Positions 29,777 to 39,423 of a stretch of 64,000 nt of DNA are shown here, in pieces. Source of the stretch: Pleodorina starrii (Eukaryota; Chlorophyta; Chlorophyceae; Chlamydomonadales; Volvocaceae). A program made the translations under genes and the position numbers. Location: NCBI GenBank assembly GCA_030267565.1, contig BRXU01000001.1:868001-932000 (forward strand). The letters run 5' to 3'. How positions within the stretch are numbered: the stretch's first letter is position 1; each line of letters opens with the position of its first letter. The notes below the pieces were generated by a model, which saw only the letters and a program-made list of their open reading frames with translations, made no database searches and was not told the DNA's origin.

Positions 29777-30359
29777 CACTCGAGTGCGCCGTTTCCGGAA
29801 TACACATCAATAAAGCTTCGCTTGGTGTGGGCTCGCGCGGGGCGTGCGCGACAGCAGCTGGACTGCAGCCGGGCTCACTGCATCCAGTACTGGCCCCGAG
29901 GCCTGACCGCTGGGGCGAGGCCGCGCTCCTTCTTCCTAGCGTGAGGTCCGAGCTCGGCGCCTACGTGCGCGCGAGCAACAGTGCTGCTGAGCTGACTACT
30001 ATAATGCACAAGCGATAAGGCAGCCAGCCAGGTTGATCAGGCCCGGCCGGCGCCACGCTAGTGCATGTGAGACACCATTGTGGCGGCTTGGGCTAACGCC
30101 ACAGCGAGAGTCGCTGCTGGGGATCTGATTGTGTGTTACAATATCATATATCCTTCGGCATCGTCATGACCAAGCGAAGCGCTTCCAGCAGGAAGCGCTC
30201 GCGCCTAGGTAGGAGCTCGTTTGGACGAGCAGTACGACCGTAATATCTCCCATAAGATGGAGATACGTCCAGATACGCTCGAGGGTCCTTCCTAGCGTCT
30301 CTCCGCGCCCTCACCGGGCATTTGTCCCGGAAATGTACCGACACCAACGGTGCACGACA
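29777..30359 (-). repeat. foldback right arm
   Basis: Inverse complement of 28933-29515; ends CGGTGCACGACA directly at the ACAA duplication. Confidence 0.88.
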
Positions 30360-30363
30360 ACAA
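30360..30363. repeat. 4-bp target-site duplication ACAA, right copy
   Basis: Second copy of the ACAA at 17697-17700. The split protease frame resumes immediately after it. Confidence 0.8.
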
Positions 30364-31042
30364 TTCCATCACCGGCCACTTTTCCACTATCGTCCTTAAT
30401 CACTACTTACGCTACAATGTCGGGATTCGCGACGCCCATGGCCACACACAGAGTGACACACACATCGCATCCGTGAGCACTGAGATCCACCTGCGCAGAG
30501 GAGACCTGCTCGCCACCCTCTGGGAAAGACTCCCACCACACGCCCGAAACTGGGGTTTTGTAGTACATCTCGAAGGACACGCCGTGGCCGTACGGAGGCA
30601 ACGTACGCACTGGTTCATTATCGACTCGCAGGCCCGGCTCCCCAAAAGGCTTGAAACCGAATGGCCTCTCGGACAGGGGGTAGTCTACTGCCTGCAATAC
30701 CGGCGCAACAACGTCCCATGCCAAACGCACGTTGCCCTCCGAGATGTCGCACCACCAGAGCACTGGGAGCCCGCCACCGTGAGGCCGAACACACATAACG
30801 ACACCAACACCCCCCAGGGCCTTGTCCCCACCGGAGCAGCCGACCCGCCCCACCCGGCGGTCGGAACACGAGCGGAAGGCGAGGCGAACAGACACTACAC
30901 AGCCGACACCAACCCCACACCGATGGAGATCGACGAGACAGGCCACACGGGAACCGAAGGCCGTACACAAACCCCCTCAACGGAGCTCGAACCCCCCCGC
31001 CCCCAACCCGTACACCCGAGGCTAGAACCGCTCCCGAGCTAA
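30364..31042 (+). CDS. Dualen 1, second half of Josephin-like protease
   Basis: Continues the frame left at 17700. NHYLRYNV aligns with the same stretch in Dualen 2. GFVVHLEGHAVAVRR holds the catalytic His (codon 30578-30580) and WFIIDSQ the Asp (codon 30623-30625), so Cys, His and Asp all survive in the split gene. A low-complexity Pro/Thr tail with PTPMEID follows. The stop at about 31040 is probably a frameshift effect: the downstream frame (31075) is open upstream of its ATG, and a C-rich run at about 30991-31005 is the likely indel site; Dualen 2 has one continuous frame here. Confidence 0.75.
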
Positions 31043-31074
31043 GCGCCACCCAAACCGAAGACAACCCCGCAACC

Positions 31075-34000
31075 ATGCCCGCCGAGCCAAGTCCAATGGA
31101 GATCGACACTGTGGAACCGGAGACGGGCGCGGAGCGGCAGCTGCCGGACGCCCACCCCACCGAACTCCATCTGCGCAACACGCAGCCAGGCCCCCAGGGG
31201 GCCCAACCAGCAAATGCGGGCACCACCGCAGAGCGCCGCGCCGACGCGGAAAGGGCGGCAATCCGCAACCCCGCCCCCCAAGCAGCGGCACCTGCAAGCA
31301 GAGGTCGGAAACGGAACAGGCACCAAACGGGAACGACGCCTGCAACCCACACCATCGAATACCACCTCCGTCGCATGCAAGGGCTCCCTATCCGTCAAGG
31401 CAGGGACCAACGGGCTGTCGAAATGCCGGACACAGCAGAGGCAACTCAGAGACCCGCCCGCACCCCTCCCAACCCAGCCCCCGAGCCAACACGCGCACCG
31501 ACACCCGGTACGATGCGCCCGCCCCCCGAGCAACCCACCCCTCGTACACAACAACGCAAGCGCCGCGCAGATAACCCCCCCACATCGCAACCACGCCCAA
31601 AACCGAAACCCGGACCCCAGCAACAGCACATGACGAAGTACGTGCACTCCAAGAAACCACGAAAGGAGGCCCCCGCCGCACCTGCTGAAGCCCCCCGGGT
31701 GGCTACGACCGTGCTGCCCGTACCCACGACAGGAGATCCACGGCCCGGCCACCTCAAGATCCTTACGATGAACACCCGCGGCCTGCAGGGGCACCGCGAG
31801 GGCATTAGGCACATGTTAGACGAACACAAACCGGACGTAGTGGTACTGACGGAAACCAAAATGAGTGCCCACCACCGGCGAGCCATCGCCGGGGTGAAGC
31901 GCACTCTGCAACCCTACCAGACATACATGAGTAACCACCCGCACAACAGTAACCCCACTACACGGCAGGCAGGAGTGATGATTGGCGTGGCAGACCGCTT
32001 CAATCGCCAGGGCAGCGCAACAGCAGAATCTGTGCCCTCAGAGCTCAGCGGGTACATAGTACACGTGCGTATCGCGCCCCCGGGCAGTACGGCTCTGCAC
32101 GTCATAGGGGTATACTGCCCGGCCGACCCCGCCGCCAGGCAGAAGATATACGACTACGGGCGGGTGGCTGCGACGCAAGCCAACGCTAAGGGCGAACACC
32201 TAGTGATGGCGGGCGACTGGAATGCAACACTCAAACTGAGCGATCGGTCGACAGGCACCTGTAACGCGACGGACCGAGCGCACCGACGCTTCTCAATCGA
32301 GACAGACCTAAAACCGGTAGACACGGTACGCCGCGAGTACACATACACACAAACACAGCAGGGATACGATACCCACCACAGCCGCATCGACGATGTCCTC
32401 CTCGCCGCTCAGACCAGCGCCGCTGCAGCAATGGAAGGAAAGGCGTACGAACAGGTATATGAGTGTGGGGGAAACTTTGACCACAAACCGCTCTGCACCT
32501 TCCTGCCCCTAGCAGGCATCCGGCTCCTACCCGCCCCCGCTGCCCAACCACACCCAGATCACACCCCAGGCTCCTGGAGCCGGATCCAACTACCCGTACA
32601 AAAAGAGAGCAAAACCAAAGCACGCATGGAGATGGAGGCGACGCTCACAGATGCAATCGCTCACCTGCTGGATGGACTTCGACCCGCTCACGAGGTCATC
32701 TCGGCCGCATCCACACAACTGGAGAGTGCGGCGTGCAAAGAGGAAGCCAGGCAGATCCTCGCCCACCTGCGCGGCCACGAAGCCGTCCAAACAACGAACG
32801 TCGCCTCCCTAAGTCACGAGCTCGGATCACTACTGATGCGTTGCCTCGGGATCCTTGAAAGCCACTGCCAGCACAAGCCCCCCCGCACGGGGCGCCTGCA
32901 CGCACGAAGAGGCACGGGCAAGCGCATATCTTGTCTGTACGATGAACACAAGGCGCTGAAATGCGAACTCACCCGCATACTACGCGCGCCACGACCGGAT
33001 ACCCCACCCCACCTGGCACCCGACGTCCCGCGCCCGGCAAACACCAACGCAGCGACCCCACAACCCCCACCCCGACCCACCCAGCTGATCGCCCCTGAAA
33101 CCCCCAACCCACCTGAAATTACGGCCGCCCGAGCGCGCGACGACCCGGAGCTCCGGGAAACATCAGAGACCAGCGCCCTGCGGGCCGCGATTAGAGAGAA
33201 GGGAGAGGATATTCGGAAACTGACTACGGAAACCCGTAAACTACACGCGAGCAAAGCAAGAAAACAGTTTCAGCGCCTCCTAGCCAAGAAACCGAAGCAA
33301 GCACACAAACAAATTCTCGAGCCCGACGATCAGCCGCGCGGCATCACGGCCATCCGCCACCCCGCCGATGGACACCTATGCACAACCTCCGAAGGTATCC
33401 TCGACGCACTCCATGCACACTTTGCGTCCCTAGCCCGGCCCATCTCCGGACCCCGCACTGGCAAATACCACCCGAGCGAAGCCCCCCGAAACTATCCCTG
33501 GGAGACGCCGGGGGCGCCGGACCCTCTAAGACGGGGATTAGCCCGATGGGACAGCGCACCCCCGTCACTCCTCCCGGGCATCATAGACCCATGCAACTTT
33601 CGCGCATGCCTAGACCATCTCGCTCGCAACAAAGCCCCCGGACCAGATGGCATACCCAACGAGCTGCTGCAGACACTCCCCACCGACCTCCAAACCGCAA
33701 TCCACCACCTGATTACCGCCATGTGGGTTAAGGCCGAAATCCCCCCGCACTGGACACAATCAGACACGGTCCTCATCCCCAAGAAGGGAGACCCACTCCT
33801 TATTAAAAACAAACGCCCCATCGCCCTGGCAAACACGCTTTACAAACTCTACACCAGTCACATTACACTTAATATCGTCACTTTTAGTGAGCAAGCACAC
33901 ATCTTCACGGAAGCCCAGGAAGGGTACCTCAGACAGCGCAACACGGAACGACAGATCCAAAATGTACTACACGCCATCGAGGACGCCGGCCTAACCAGTC

Positions 34001-35484
34001 GAGACCTCTACTTACTATATATCGATTTTACGTCGGCATTTAACACCATAGATCATGATAAATTGCTTATGATCATGTACGATCTAGGATATCCCGAGGA
34101 CCTAATCGAGGTGGTCGCGAACCTGTACTCGCGCGCCACCACACGCATACGAACCGAACATGGCTGCACCGCGGAGATCGCAATCGAACGTGGCACAATC
34201 CAGGGCGACACGCTATCACCTGTACTGTTTATTATATACATGGAGCCACTCCTAAGATGGTTACACAGCGGAGGCCGAGGATACCGCTACGGCTGCCTCC
34301 AAGCGGACGAAAACGACCGACACCACTTTAGCTCGGGAGCCTTCGCGGACGACCTAGTGGTCCTTACGAATACCGTGTCAGACATGCGCATACAGTGCAC
34401 AAAAATCGAGCGCTACGCGCGCTGGGGAGCACTCAAGGTCAATGTAGGCAAGTGCCAACTGCAAGGCATTCTGCACGGCCGCGCGCGTTCAGACACTGAT
34501 CTGAGTCGAGGCCCCGGTACGCAAAAGTACAAGGCCGTCCTAGAACGCCTCCTGAAAGACCAAATTCGGATCGACGACGTACCCATCCCGTACGAACCCC
34601 CAACCGGATCGTATAAGTACCTCGGCGTACACATCACCCCTACCCTGGACTGGGCGACACAAGTGGCCTACACGCGAGCCGAAATAGACCGACGGGGGCA
34701 AAGCATACAAAACTCCCTCGCAACTCCAGATCAACGCATAAACATGATAAAAACCCTCATTCACCCCTTTGTGGCGTACAGCCTGCCTACCATGGCGTAC
34801 ACCCCGCACGACATCGCCAGCCTCGACGCCCAAATCGCTGGCATTGCCAAACGCAGCTACGGACTCAAGATGGGCTTCCCCACCCGCGCCATCCTCGGCC
34901 CAATCTCCCGACTAGGTCTGGGGGTTGGCACCCTACGTACCCTCTATGCGGTCAAAGCGGCGAAGACGCTGGTCCTGTCCCTCAACGACAGGGGACGCCT
35001 TGGGGCAGTAACTCGAGCCCTCCTGCACCTGCAGAGCCGATACATGGGCACAATACCAGCGCACACATTCAAACGCGAATGCCGTCACTATACCACGCTT
35101 AAACAACTTGCTCTCGTGCATGAAGCCGGTATCGAACTCACGGACAGAGGCAGCACCTACGAGCCGGCAGCGGGCAGCCTCATTCACCTGATCGGGGCGC
35201 ACAACACGACGGCTGAGCCCAAGGATCTCGCGCTCCTCTTCCGATGCATACAGCCCCTGCTGGAACTTGGACTGGACCTCAGGGCCCTGAAAGACAAAAA
35301 CACGGGAGCGCACCTCATCACCACCGATCAGCTGCAACGCATCGGCGGCAGGAAAGTGAGCCCCCGCCATCGGATAGCCCTAAACCAGCTCAGCCTCACC
35401 CTGAACGCTGACCCCAGTGTACGCGCCCGGGCACCGCGCCACCGTGGTGCCCCTGCCCCCCGAACTACGACTCCTCACGGATGA
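31075..35484 (+). CDS. Dualen 1 APE endonuclease-reverse transcriptase
   Basis: 1469-codon frame. Residues 1-220 are Pro/Arg-rich. The APE endonuclease spans about 227-480: ILTMNTRGLQGH, VVLTETK, AGDWNATL, SRIDDVLL and NFDHKPL, all catalytic blocks in order. The RT spans about 845-1130: NKAPGPDGIPNELL, KNKRPIALANTLYKLYT, YIDFTSAFNTIDHDKL, GTIQGDTLSPVLF and FADDLVVL (Asp-Asp about 1091). A thumb-like region follows to about 1440. The last residues run out of frame: the next frame (35417-39112) overlaps by 68 bp and takes over near a C run at about 35455. Both nuclease and RT active sites look intact. Confidence 0.88.
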   Translation: MPAEPSPMEIDTVEPETGAERQLPDAHPTELHLRNTQPGPQGAQPANAGTTAERRADAERAAIRNPAPQAAAPASRGRKRNRHQTGTTPATHTIEYHLRRMQGLPIRQGRDQRAVEMPDTAEATQRPARTPPNPAPEPTRAPTPGTMRPPPEQPTPRTQQRKRRADNPPTSQPRPKPKPGPQQQHMTKYVHSKKPRKEAPAAPAEAPRVATTVLPVPTTGDPRPGHLKILTMNTRGLQGHREGIRHMLDEHKPDVVVLTETKMSAHHRRAIAGVKRTLQPYQTYMSNHPHNSNPTTRQAGVMIGVADRFNRQGSATAESVPSELSGYIVHVRIAPPGSTALHVIGVYCPADPAARQKIYDYGRVAATQANAKGEHLVMAGDWNATLKLSDRSTGTCNATDRAHRRFSIETDLKPVDTVRREYTYTQTQQGYDTHHSRIDDVLLAAQTSAAAAMEGKAYEQVYECGGNFDHKPLCTFLPLAGIRLLPAPAAQPHPDHTPGSWSRIQLPVQKESKTKARMEMEATLTDAIAHLLDGLRPAHEVISAASTQLESAACKEEARQILAHLRGHEAVQTTNVASLSHELGSLLMRCLGILESHCQHKPPRTGRLHARRGTGKRISCLYDEHKALKCELTRILRAPRPDTPPHLAPDVPRPANTNAATPQPPPRPTQLIAPETPNPPEITAARARDDPELRETSETSALRAAIREKGEDIRKLTTETRKLHASKARKQFQRLLAKKPKQAHKQILEPDDQPRGITAIRHPADGHLCTTSEGILDALHAHFASLARPISGPRTGKYHPSEAPRNYPWETPGAPDPLRRGLARWDSAPPSLLPGIIDPCNFRACLDHLARNKAPGPDGIPNELLQTLPTDLQTAIHHLITAMWVKAEIPPHWTQSDTVLIPKKGDPLLIKNKRPIALANTLYKLYTSHITLNIVTFSEQAHIFTEAQEGYLRQRNTERQIQNVLHAIEDAGLTSRDLYLLYIDFTSAFNTIDHDKLLMIMYDLGYPEDLIEVVANLYSRATTRIRTEHGCTAEIAIERGTIQGDTLSPVLFIIYMEPLLRWLHSGGRGYRYGCLQADENDRHHFSSGAFADDLVVLTNTVSDMRIQCTKIERYARWGALKVNVGKCQLQGILHGRARSDTDLSRGPGTQKYKAVLERLLKDQIRIDDVPIPYEPPTGSYKYLGVHITPTLDWATQVAYTRAEIDRRGQSIQNSLATPDQRINMIKTLIHPFVAYSLPTMAYTPHDIASLDAQIAGIAKRSYGLKMGFPTRAILGPISRLGLGVGTLRTLYAVKAAKTLVLSLNDRGRLGAVTRALLHLQSRYMGTIPAHTFKRECRHYTTLKQLALVHEAGIELTDRGSTYEPAAGSLIHLIGAHNTTAEPKDLALLFRCIQPLLELGLDLRALKDKNTGAHLITTDQLQRIGGRKVSPRHRIALNQLSLTLNADPSVRARAPRHRGAPAPRTTTPHG

Positions 35485-38400
35485 CCCACATCTGACTGAT
35501 ATTGCGAAGGAAGCGACAAGACCCACCCCCATCCCCCACGGAACCCTAAGGAAGTACGTCCTGGCCAAGCCCCGCGACCCGGCCGACACCGTGCCGGCCG
35601 CCCCAGCTGGAACCCCTCCCCCCCGCCCGGGCGCAACAACCCCTCGTGTGGAGACGGGAACCCAAAATGCAGCAGCGCCGTCCGGCACCGCAACAACCCC
35701 CGAGTCACGACGCCCGGCCGCCCGACCAGCCGCCAGGCGCCACCAGCCACAGCGGAAGACCGACAGTGAGCTGCTCAAAGCATACCTTCTTCGACAGAAC
35801 CTGAAACCAGTCGACGGTATCACAGATGCCGAGGCCATTGGGTGGGACCCCCGGCAAACCCCACTTACCCTTCAGCACTGCGAACGAATCCTGCGCCACC
35901 CGCTCCACCGGGGCCTCGCGTCCAAAGTGGGCTCCGCCGAACGGCTCCTCCAGATGCTCCATGGGGAGACGGCGTGGCCTGCGGGGACACCAGTCCAATA
36001 TGGCCTAAGCATCACACAGCTTCTCTTCGGGGACCAAGAGAGGGTGGCCCGTATCAAAGCGGAAATCCGCAAACGGGTCGCCGTCAGCACTCCGAAACCC
36101 AAGCGACAACGCACAACCGACTCGGATACCCGACACACACACCGAACATACTACCTGGTTGAATGGGAACGTACTGTCATCACTAAAGGGGCAATAGCAC
36201 TGTACACCGAAAATGGCTACCACCCCAAGGCGGTGCACCGGTACGAATCCCCCACCGACCCCACCCACCCCGAGACGATAGTCGAGGTAGAATGGGCTCC
36301 CACCGAAGATGAGGAGCTGCGACTGGCCTCGCAAGACAACTGGACAGAGCTGCGGAATGCATTCCGGCATCGGCGCGCCAGGCAGGCCGAACAAGACCCC
36401 GGTCGAATAGAAATGGCACGCGACCGCCACCTGACGGAATGGCAACAGCAAGGCAGATGGGAGACTGAATGCCTCAACGCGACCCGAGGCCAGCGTCTCC
36501 TAAGGCAGTATGTTGAAATCAACGTGCAACCGGGTAACCCGGACCGGGACATCCACCCGCCCGGGCGATACACGGTCCAAATTGGCAATCGTAACGGCAC
36601 ACACAGGCATGTACCATGGGACGGCAGTGGGGACATACCCGATGGACTGCAAGCCATTGGGATGGCATTCGTGTACGATCCCCAAGGGCGCTGCGTCGGC
36701 CAGGTGTCGGCAAGCCGCCTCCGCAGCCTGTGGCTCCGGTACAGCGACGCCCAACAGAAACGCCCGGAAGAGCACGCACAGATCGCGGCCGCAGGTGGCT
36801 TCGCGGAGGATGTCGCACGCCTCCTCCTGCGGTATCGGGACGGAGGGGGCACCAAAGCACACCCTATTCGAGAGGCCCATGAGCGGAGGATATCTGAACG
36901 GCTGATGAAACACCTCATGACCGCGCTGGGCGCCGCAACAGAGCGCTTTGCATCCCCCCTCAACGTAGCAGACAGCACCGCCATCTACTACTCGCGGTAC
37001 CCAGAAGATCAGCTCTTTGGAGCCAACCACGACGCGTACTCGCAACCGTGCACGGGCGTATCCGTCGCGCACCCTGAACCTAAGCCGGACGAGGGGCATC
37101 ATGCACTGCGATGGGCGCTAGGCTGGGCCGACGCGACACGGAGCACAGATAACCCCACCGCTACCCTACTCCTGCTGCCCACGTCCCAAACGGCGCCCTA
37201 CACCCGCTACCTCACCCACCCGCTGGTCACTATGATCGGTACAATAGACGCATTCTCAGGAACGGGGGACCTCTACAGCGAAGTGAGCGTAGACGCTCCA
37301 AAACCCTACCCAAACGGACTCACCCTACTCCTGGTTAGCAATGAATCCGGCCGCGCGTACGGTACCAGCCTCCGCAGAGCGCTTGCTATGACGGCAGCCC
37401 GCCACGTCGCCACTGGCCCCGCCCTCTCCTGGACACCCCCCCAATGGGTGCGCAAGCGGGTGCGCAGTATGACCGAGAAGCCACCCGCCGCGGCGGTGCC
37501 CTCCCGGACGTGCGACAACATCCCCACGGAAGAGGGAAGCGCCACGTTCCTGGCATTTTCTGCCAAATATGCGCTGCGATACAACGCCCAAGACGCCATA
37601 TATACAGACGGGTCAGTGCAAAAGATTAAAGATGGCGAAGAGGAAAGACATCTCCTGGGAGCCGCGGCGGTTGACGCACTTACCAACACAACGCTCCACA
37701 TAGATGTGAATGCAGGACACCAGGGCTGCCAAACTATCACACGGTGCGAACTGAGTGCCATCCATCAGGGTCTCCAGATGCGCCGAGGCACGCTGCACGA
37801 CGAAGCTCACCTAACTATCTGGACGGATTCTGCCGCGTCTCTACATCTCATTAAAAAGATGATAAATAATCCACATAAGCTTCAGCTTAGTAAGCATAAG
37901 GCGCTGCTTGAGCAAATCGTATTAATTCTTAAACGACGAGCGGCCTGTAACCTGAAGACTTCTTTGCTAAAAGTGAAAGCCCACACTGGGGTAACGTACA
38001 ACGAGAAAGCGGACAAAGCAGCCGTACAAGCCGCGCGGGGACTCTCCAAGCTAGACCCCGAAGCGCTGAGCGCAATCGAAACCTCAGACAATAATCCACG
38101 AAGCCAACACTGGTGGCTGCGGAAAAGGGCTGGGCCTGAGAAGAACGCTGGGCACTATGCTAACGACCTTAACCGCGGTATCGAGTCCTTGGTCAACCCG
38201 GAGACTCACTCGGGATACACGAACGAAACAGATTACATCAAATACGTCGCCAACACCCTGCCCGACCTTGACATAAGCACCAGCACTCGAACTCTACAGC
38301 GCAAGGCGGGTCGACACAAGCATGTCAAACGATGCTTCGACTACCTGTATGGCCAGCTATGGAGCGCCAAGCTGGCGAGCCGATTTAAGAAACCATTGGC

Positions 38401-39112
38401 ACCCGGATGCCCCGCGTCGCTAGGACACTGCCCCCTGTGCAACCATCTCGACTCCGGGGCGCACATCCTCGGAGGATGCCTTCACCCCCGAATGCGAGCC
38501 CTGTACATACAGCGGCACAACAGGGCGGTCCAAACAATTACCAGTACGCTAGCCCGGGGGTCCCATGGAGGCTGCTACATTATAATGGACGCCGGCCCCG
38601 CGGACACCCGACCAGACTACGTGGCTGGCACACGCCTGCCCAAATGGCTGCTCCCGGAAATTGCGGATGAGGAACGCCTCAAGATGCGGCCCGATATACT
38701 CCTTATACCCGACATCCCCCTCCACGAAGCGCGAGCGCCAGGGTACACGGGACCCTCAGACCCCAGTCAACACACAGTACACATCATCGAGGTCGGCTAC
38801 ACCGCTGACACAAACCACACACAGAAACAGCACGACAAGGCCGTACAACATGCAGAACTGGCCAAACTCCTCACGGAAGCCGGATGGAAGGTCCGCTACA
38901 CAACACAGGAAGCCATCAGCCTCGGCTTCGCGGGTACTGTCAGGAAGGACCTACGCCCTCTACTCCACACCCTAGGCACGGGCAGCAAGGAAGCCCGAGC
39001 CTGCTGCAACGACCTCCACGACCATGCAGTTAGAACACTCAACACTATTGTTATAACCCGCAGGCAAATGGAACGCAACCCCCACGCGGAACCGCAACCG
39101 GCAGGCACATAA
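35417..39112 (+). CDS. Dualen 1 RNase H and restriction-like endonuclease
   Basis: 1231-codon frame, +1 relative to the RT frame. Residues 1-720 are mostly unassigned. RNase H: IYTDGS (about 730), CELSAIHQGL, WTDSAAS and KAHTGVTYNEKADKAA (about 860), with the DEDD residues. After it CPLCNHLDSGAHILGGC (about 1005-1021) is the Cys-Cys-His-Cys finger and RPDILLIPD then IIEVGYTADT (about 1090-1130) the catalytic core of the restriction-like endonuclease typical of site-specific LINEs. Having this plus APE in one element is the Dualen hallmark. The frame ends six codons after ERNPHAEP. The ATG shown is only the first in frame; translation would need a frameshift from the RT frame. Confidence 0.82.
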   Translation: MYAPGHRATVVPLPPELRLLTDDPHLTDIAKEATRPTPIPHGTLRKYVLAKPRDPADTVPAAPAGTPPPRPGATTPRVETGTQNAAAPSGTATTPESRRPAARPAARRHQPQRKTDSELLKAYLLRQNLKPVDGITDAEAIGWDPRQTPLTLQHCERILRHPLHRGLASKVGSAERLLQMLHGETAWPAGTPVQYGLSITQLLFGDQERVARIKAEIRKRVAVSTPKPKRQRTTDSDTRHTHRTYYLVEWERTVITKGAIALYTENGYHPKAVHRYESPTDPTHPETIVEVEWAPTEDEELRLASQDNWTELRNAFRHRRARQAEQDPGRIEMARDRHLTEWQQQGRWETECLNATRGQRLLRQYVEINVQPGNPDRDIHPPGRYTVQIGNRNGTHRHVPWDGSGDIPDGLQAIGMAFVYDPQGRCVGQVSASRLRSLWLRYSDAQQKRPEEHAQIAAAGGFAEDVARLLLRYRDGGGTKAHPIREAHERRISERLMKHLMTALGAATERFASPLNVADSTAIYYSRYPEDQLFGANHDAYSQPCTGVSVAHPEPKPDEGHHALRWALGWADATRSTDNPTATLLLLPTSQTAPYTRYLTHPLVTMIGTIDAFSGTGDLYSEVSVDAPKPYPNGLTLLLVSNESGRAYGTSLRRALAMTAARHVATGPALSWTPPQWVRKRVRSMTEKPPAAAVPSRTCDNIPTEEGSATFLAFSAKYALRYNAQDAIYTDGSVQKIKDGEEERHLLGAAAVDALTNTTLHIDVNAGHQGCQTITRCELSAIHQGLQMRRGTLHDEAHLTIWTDSAASLHLIKKMINNPHKLQLSKHKALLEQIVLILKRRAACNLKTSLLKVKAHTGVTYNEKADKAAVQAARGLSKLDPEALSAIETSDNNPRSQHWWLRKRAGPEKNAGHYANDLNRGIESLVNPETHSGYTNETDYIKYVANTLPDLDISTSTRTLQRKAGRHKHVKRCFDYLYGQLWSAKLASRFKKPLAPGCPASLGHCPLCNHLDSGAHILGGCLHPRMRALYIQRHNRAVQTITSTLARGSHGGCYIIMDAGPADTRPDYVAGTRLPKWLLPEIADEERLKMRPDILLIPDIPLHEARAPGYTGPSDPSQHTVHIIEVGYTADTNHTQKQHDKAVQHAELAKLLTEAGWKVRYTTQEAISLGFAGTVRKDLRPLLHTLGTGSKEARACCNDLHDHAVRTLNTIVITRRQMERNPHAEPQPAGT

Positions 39113-39146
39113 CCAACGACAAATCAGTCTGAAGATCCTTGCGGTG

Positions 39147-39423
39147 GTGGGGGGGGACTGGGACCGGGGAAACCCGTCACCCCACCCCCTCTGCTCCCAT
39201 AACCCACGCCTCGGCTACCGGCCGGGCGTATCATTATTATTATTATTATTATTATTACGGGCTGGAAAGCGTAGGCTGAAGCTCCTAGAATTTTCTTTGC
39301 TTGGGAGTCACCGCGGTAGCGGGAGAGGCATGGGATCGGGGCAACCCGAAACCCCACCCGCCCCTCCTGCTCCCATAACCCACGCCTCGGCTCCGTCGGG
39401 CGTATTATTATTATTTATTATTG
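39147..39423 (+). repeat. two Dualen 3' tails ending in (ATT)n
   Basis: 39147-39257 and about 39331-39423 share GACCGGGG/GATCGGGG, AACCCG, CTGCTCCCATAACCCACGCC, TCGGCT and GGGCGTA, each followed by an ATT array (39232-39257 and 39402-39423). The first is the end of Dualen 1. The second is a very short 5'-truncated tail of a related element or a tail duplication. Confidence 0.8.

Larger units (their letters stand above)
17701..30359 (+). mobile_element. Ty3/gypsy retroelement plus foldback unit (12.66-kb insertion)
   Basis: Outer ends are TGTCATGCAC and GTGCACGACA, inverted with one mismatch, flanked by ACAA. Inside are gag-protease, RT-RNase H, a broken methyltransferase-like module, integrase-PHD, a 0.96-kb non-coding stretch and the foldback 28933-30359. 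No long direct repeat pair was found, so conventional LTRs are not visible. GCATGACA at 28923-28930 is the inverse of the left terminus and may be the true right end of the gypsy part, with the foldback a second element abutting it. Alternatively the foldback is a palindromic LTR whose left partner has collapsed. Confidence 0.75.
28933..30359. mobile_element. foldback unit with 583-bp inverted arms
   Basis: Left arm 28933-29515 and right arm 29777-30359 are the same length and read as reverse complements with about one visible mismatch, around a 261-bp spacer (29516-29776). Termini are TGTCGTGCACCG and CGGTGCACGACA. Open frames inside the arms (up to 178 codons) are unlike any family I know and mirror each other, so they are probably not genes. 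There is no separate target duplication for this unit alone. Confidence 0.85.
15014..39257 (+). mobile_element. Dualen/RandI-type LINE, copy 1 (interrupted)
   Basis: Order of parts: N-terminal region of unknown function, one membrane segment, Josephin-like protease (split by the insertion 17701-30359), APE endonuclease, RT, RNase H, CCHC finger and restriction-like endonuclease, then a 3' UTR ending in (ATT)n at 39232-39257. Two endonucleases in one LINE is the defining trait of Dualen. The 5' end is not resolved; 15014 is only where the long frame opens. Confidence 0.85.

Noticed and set aside
28933..30347. Protein-coding frames inside the foldback arms
   Set aside because: They occur in mirror pairs in the inverted arms and show no domain.
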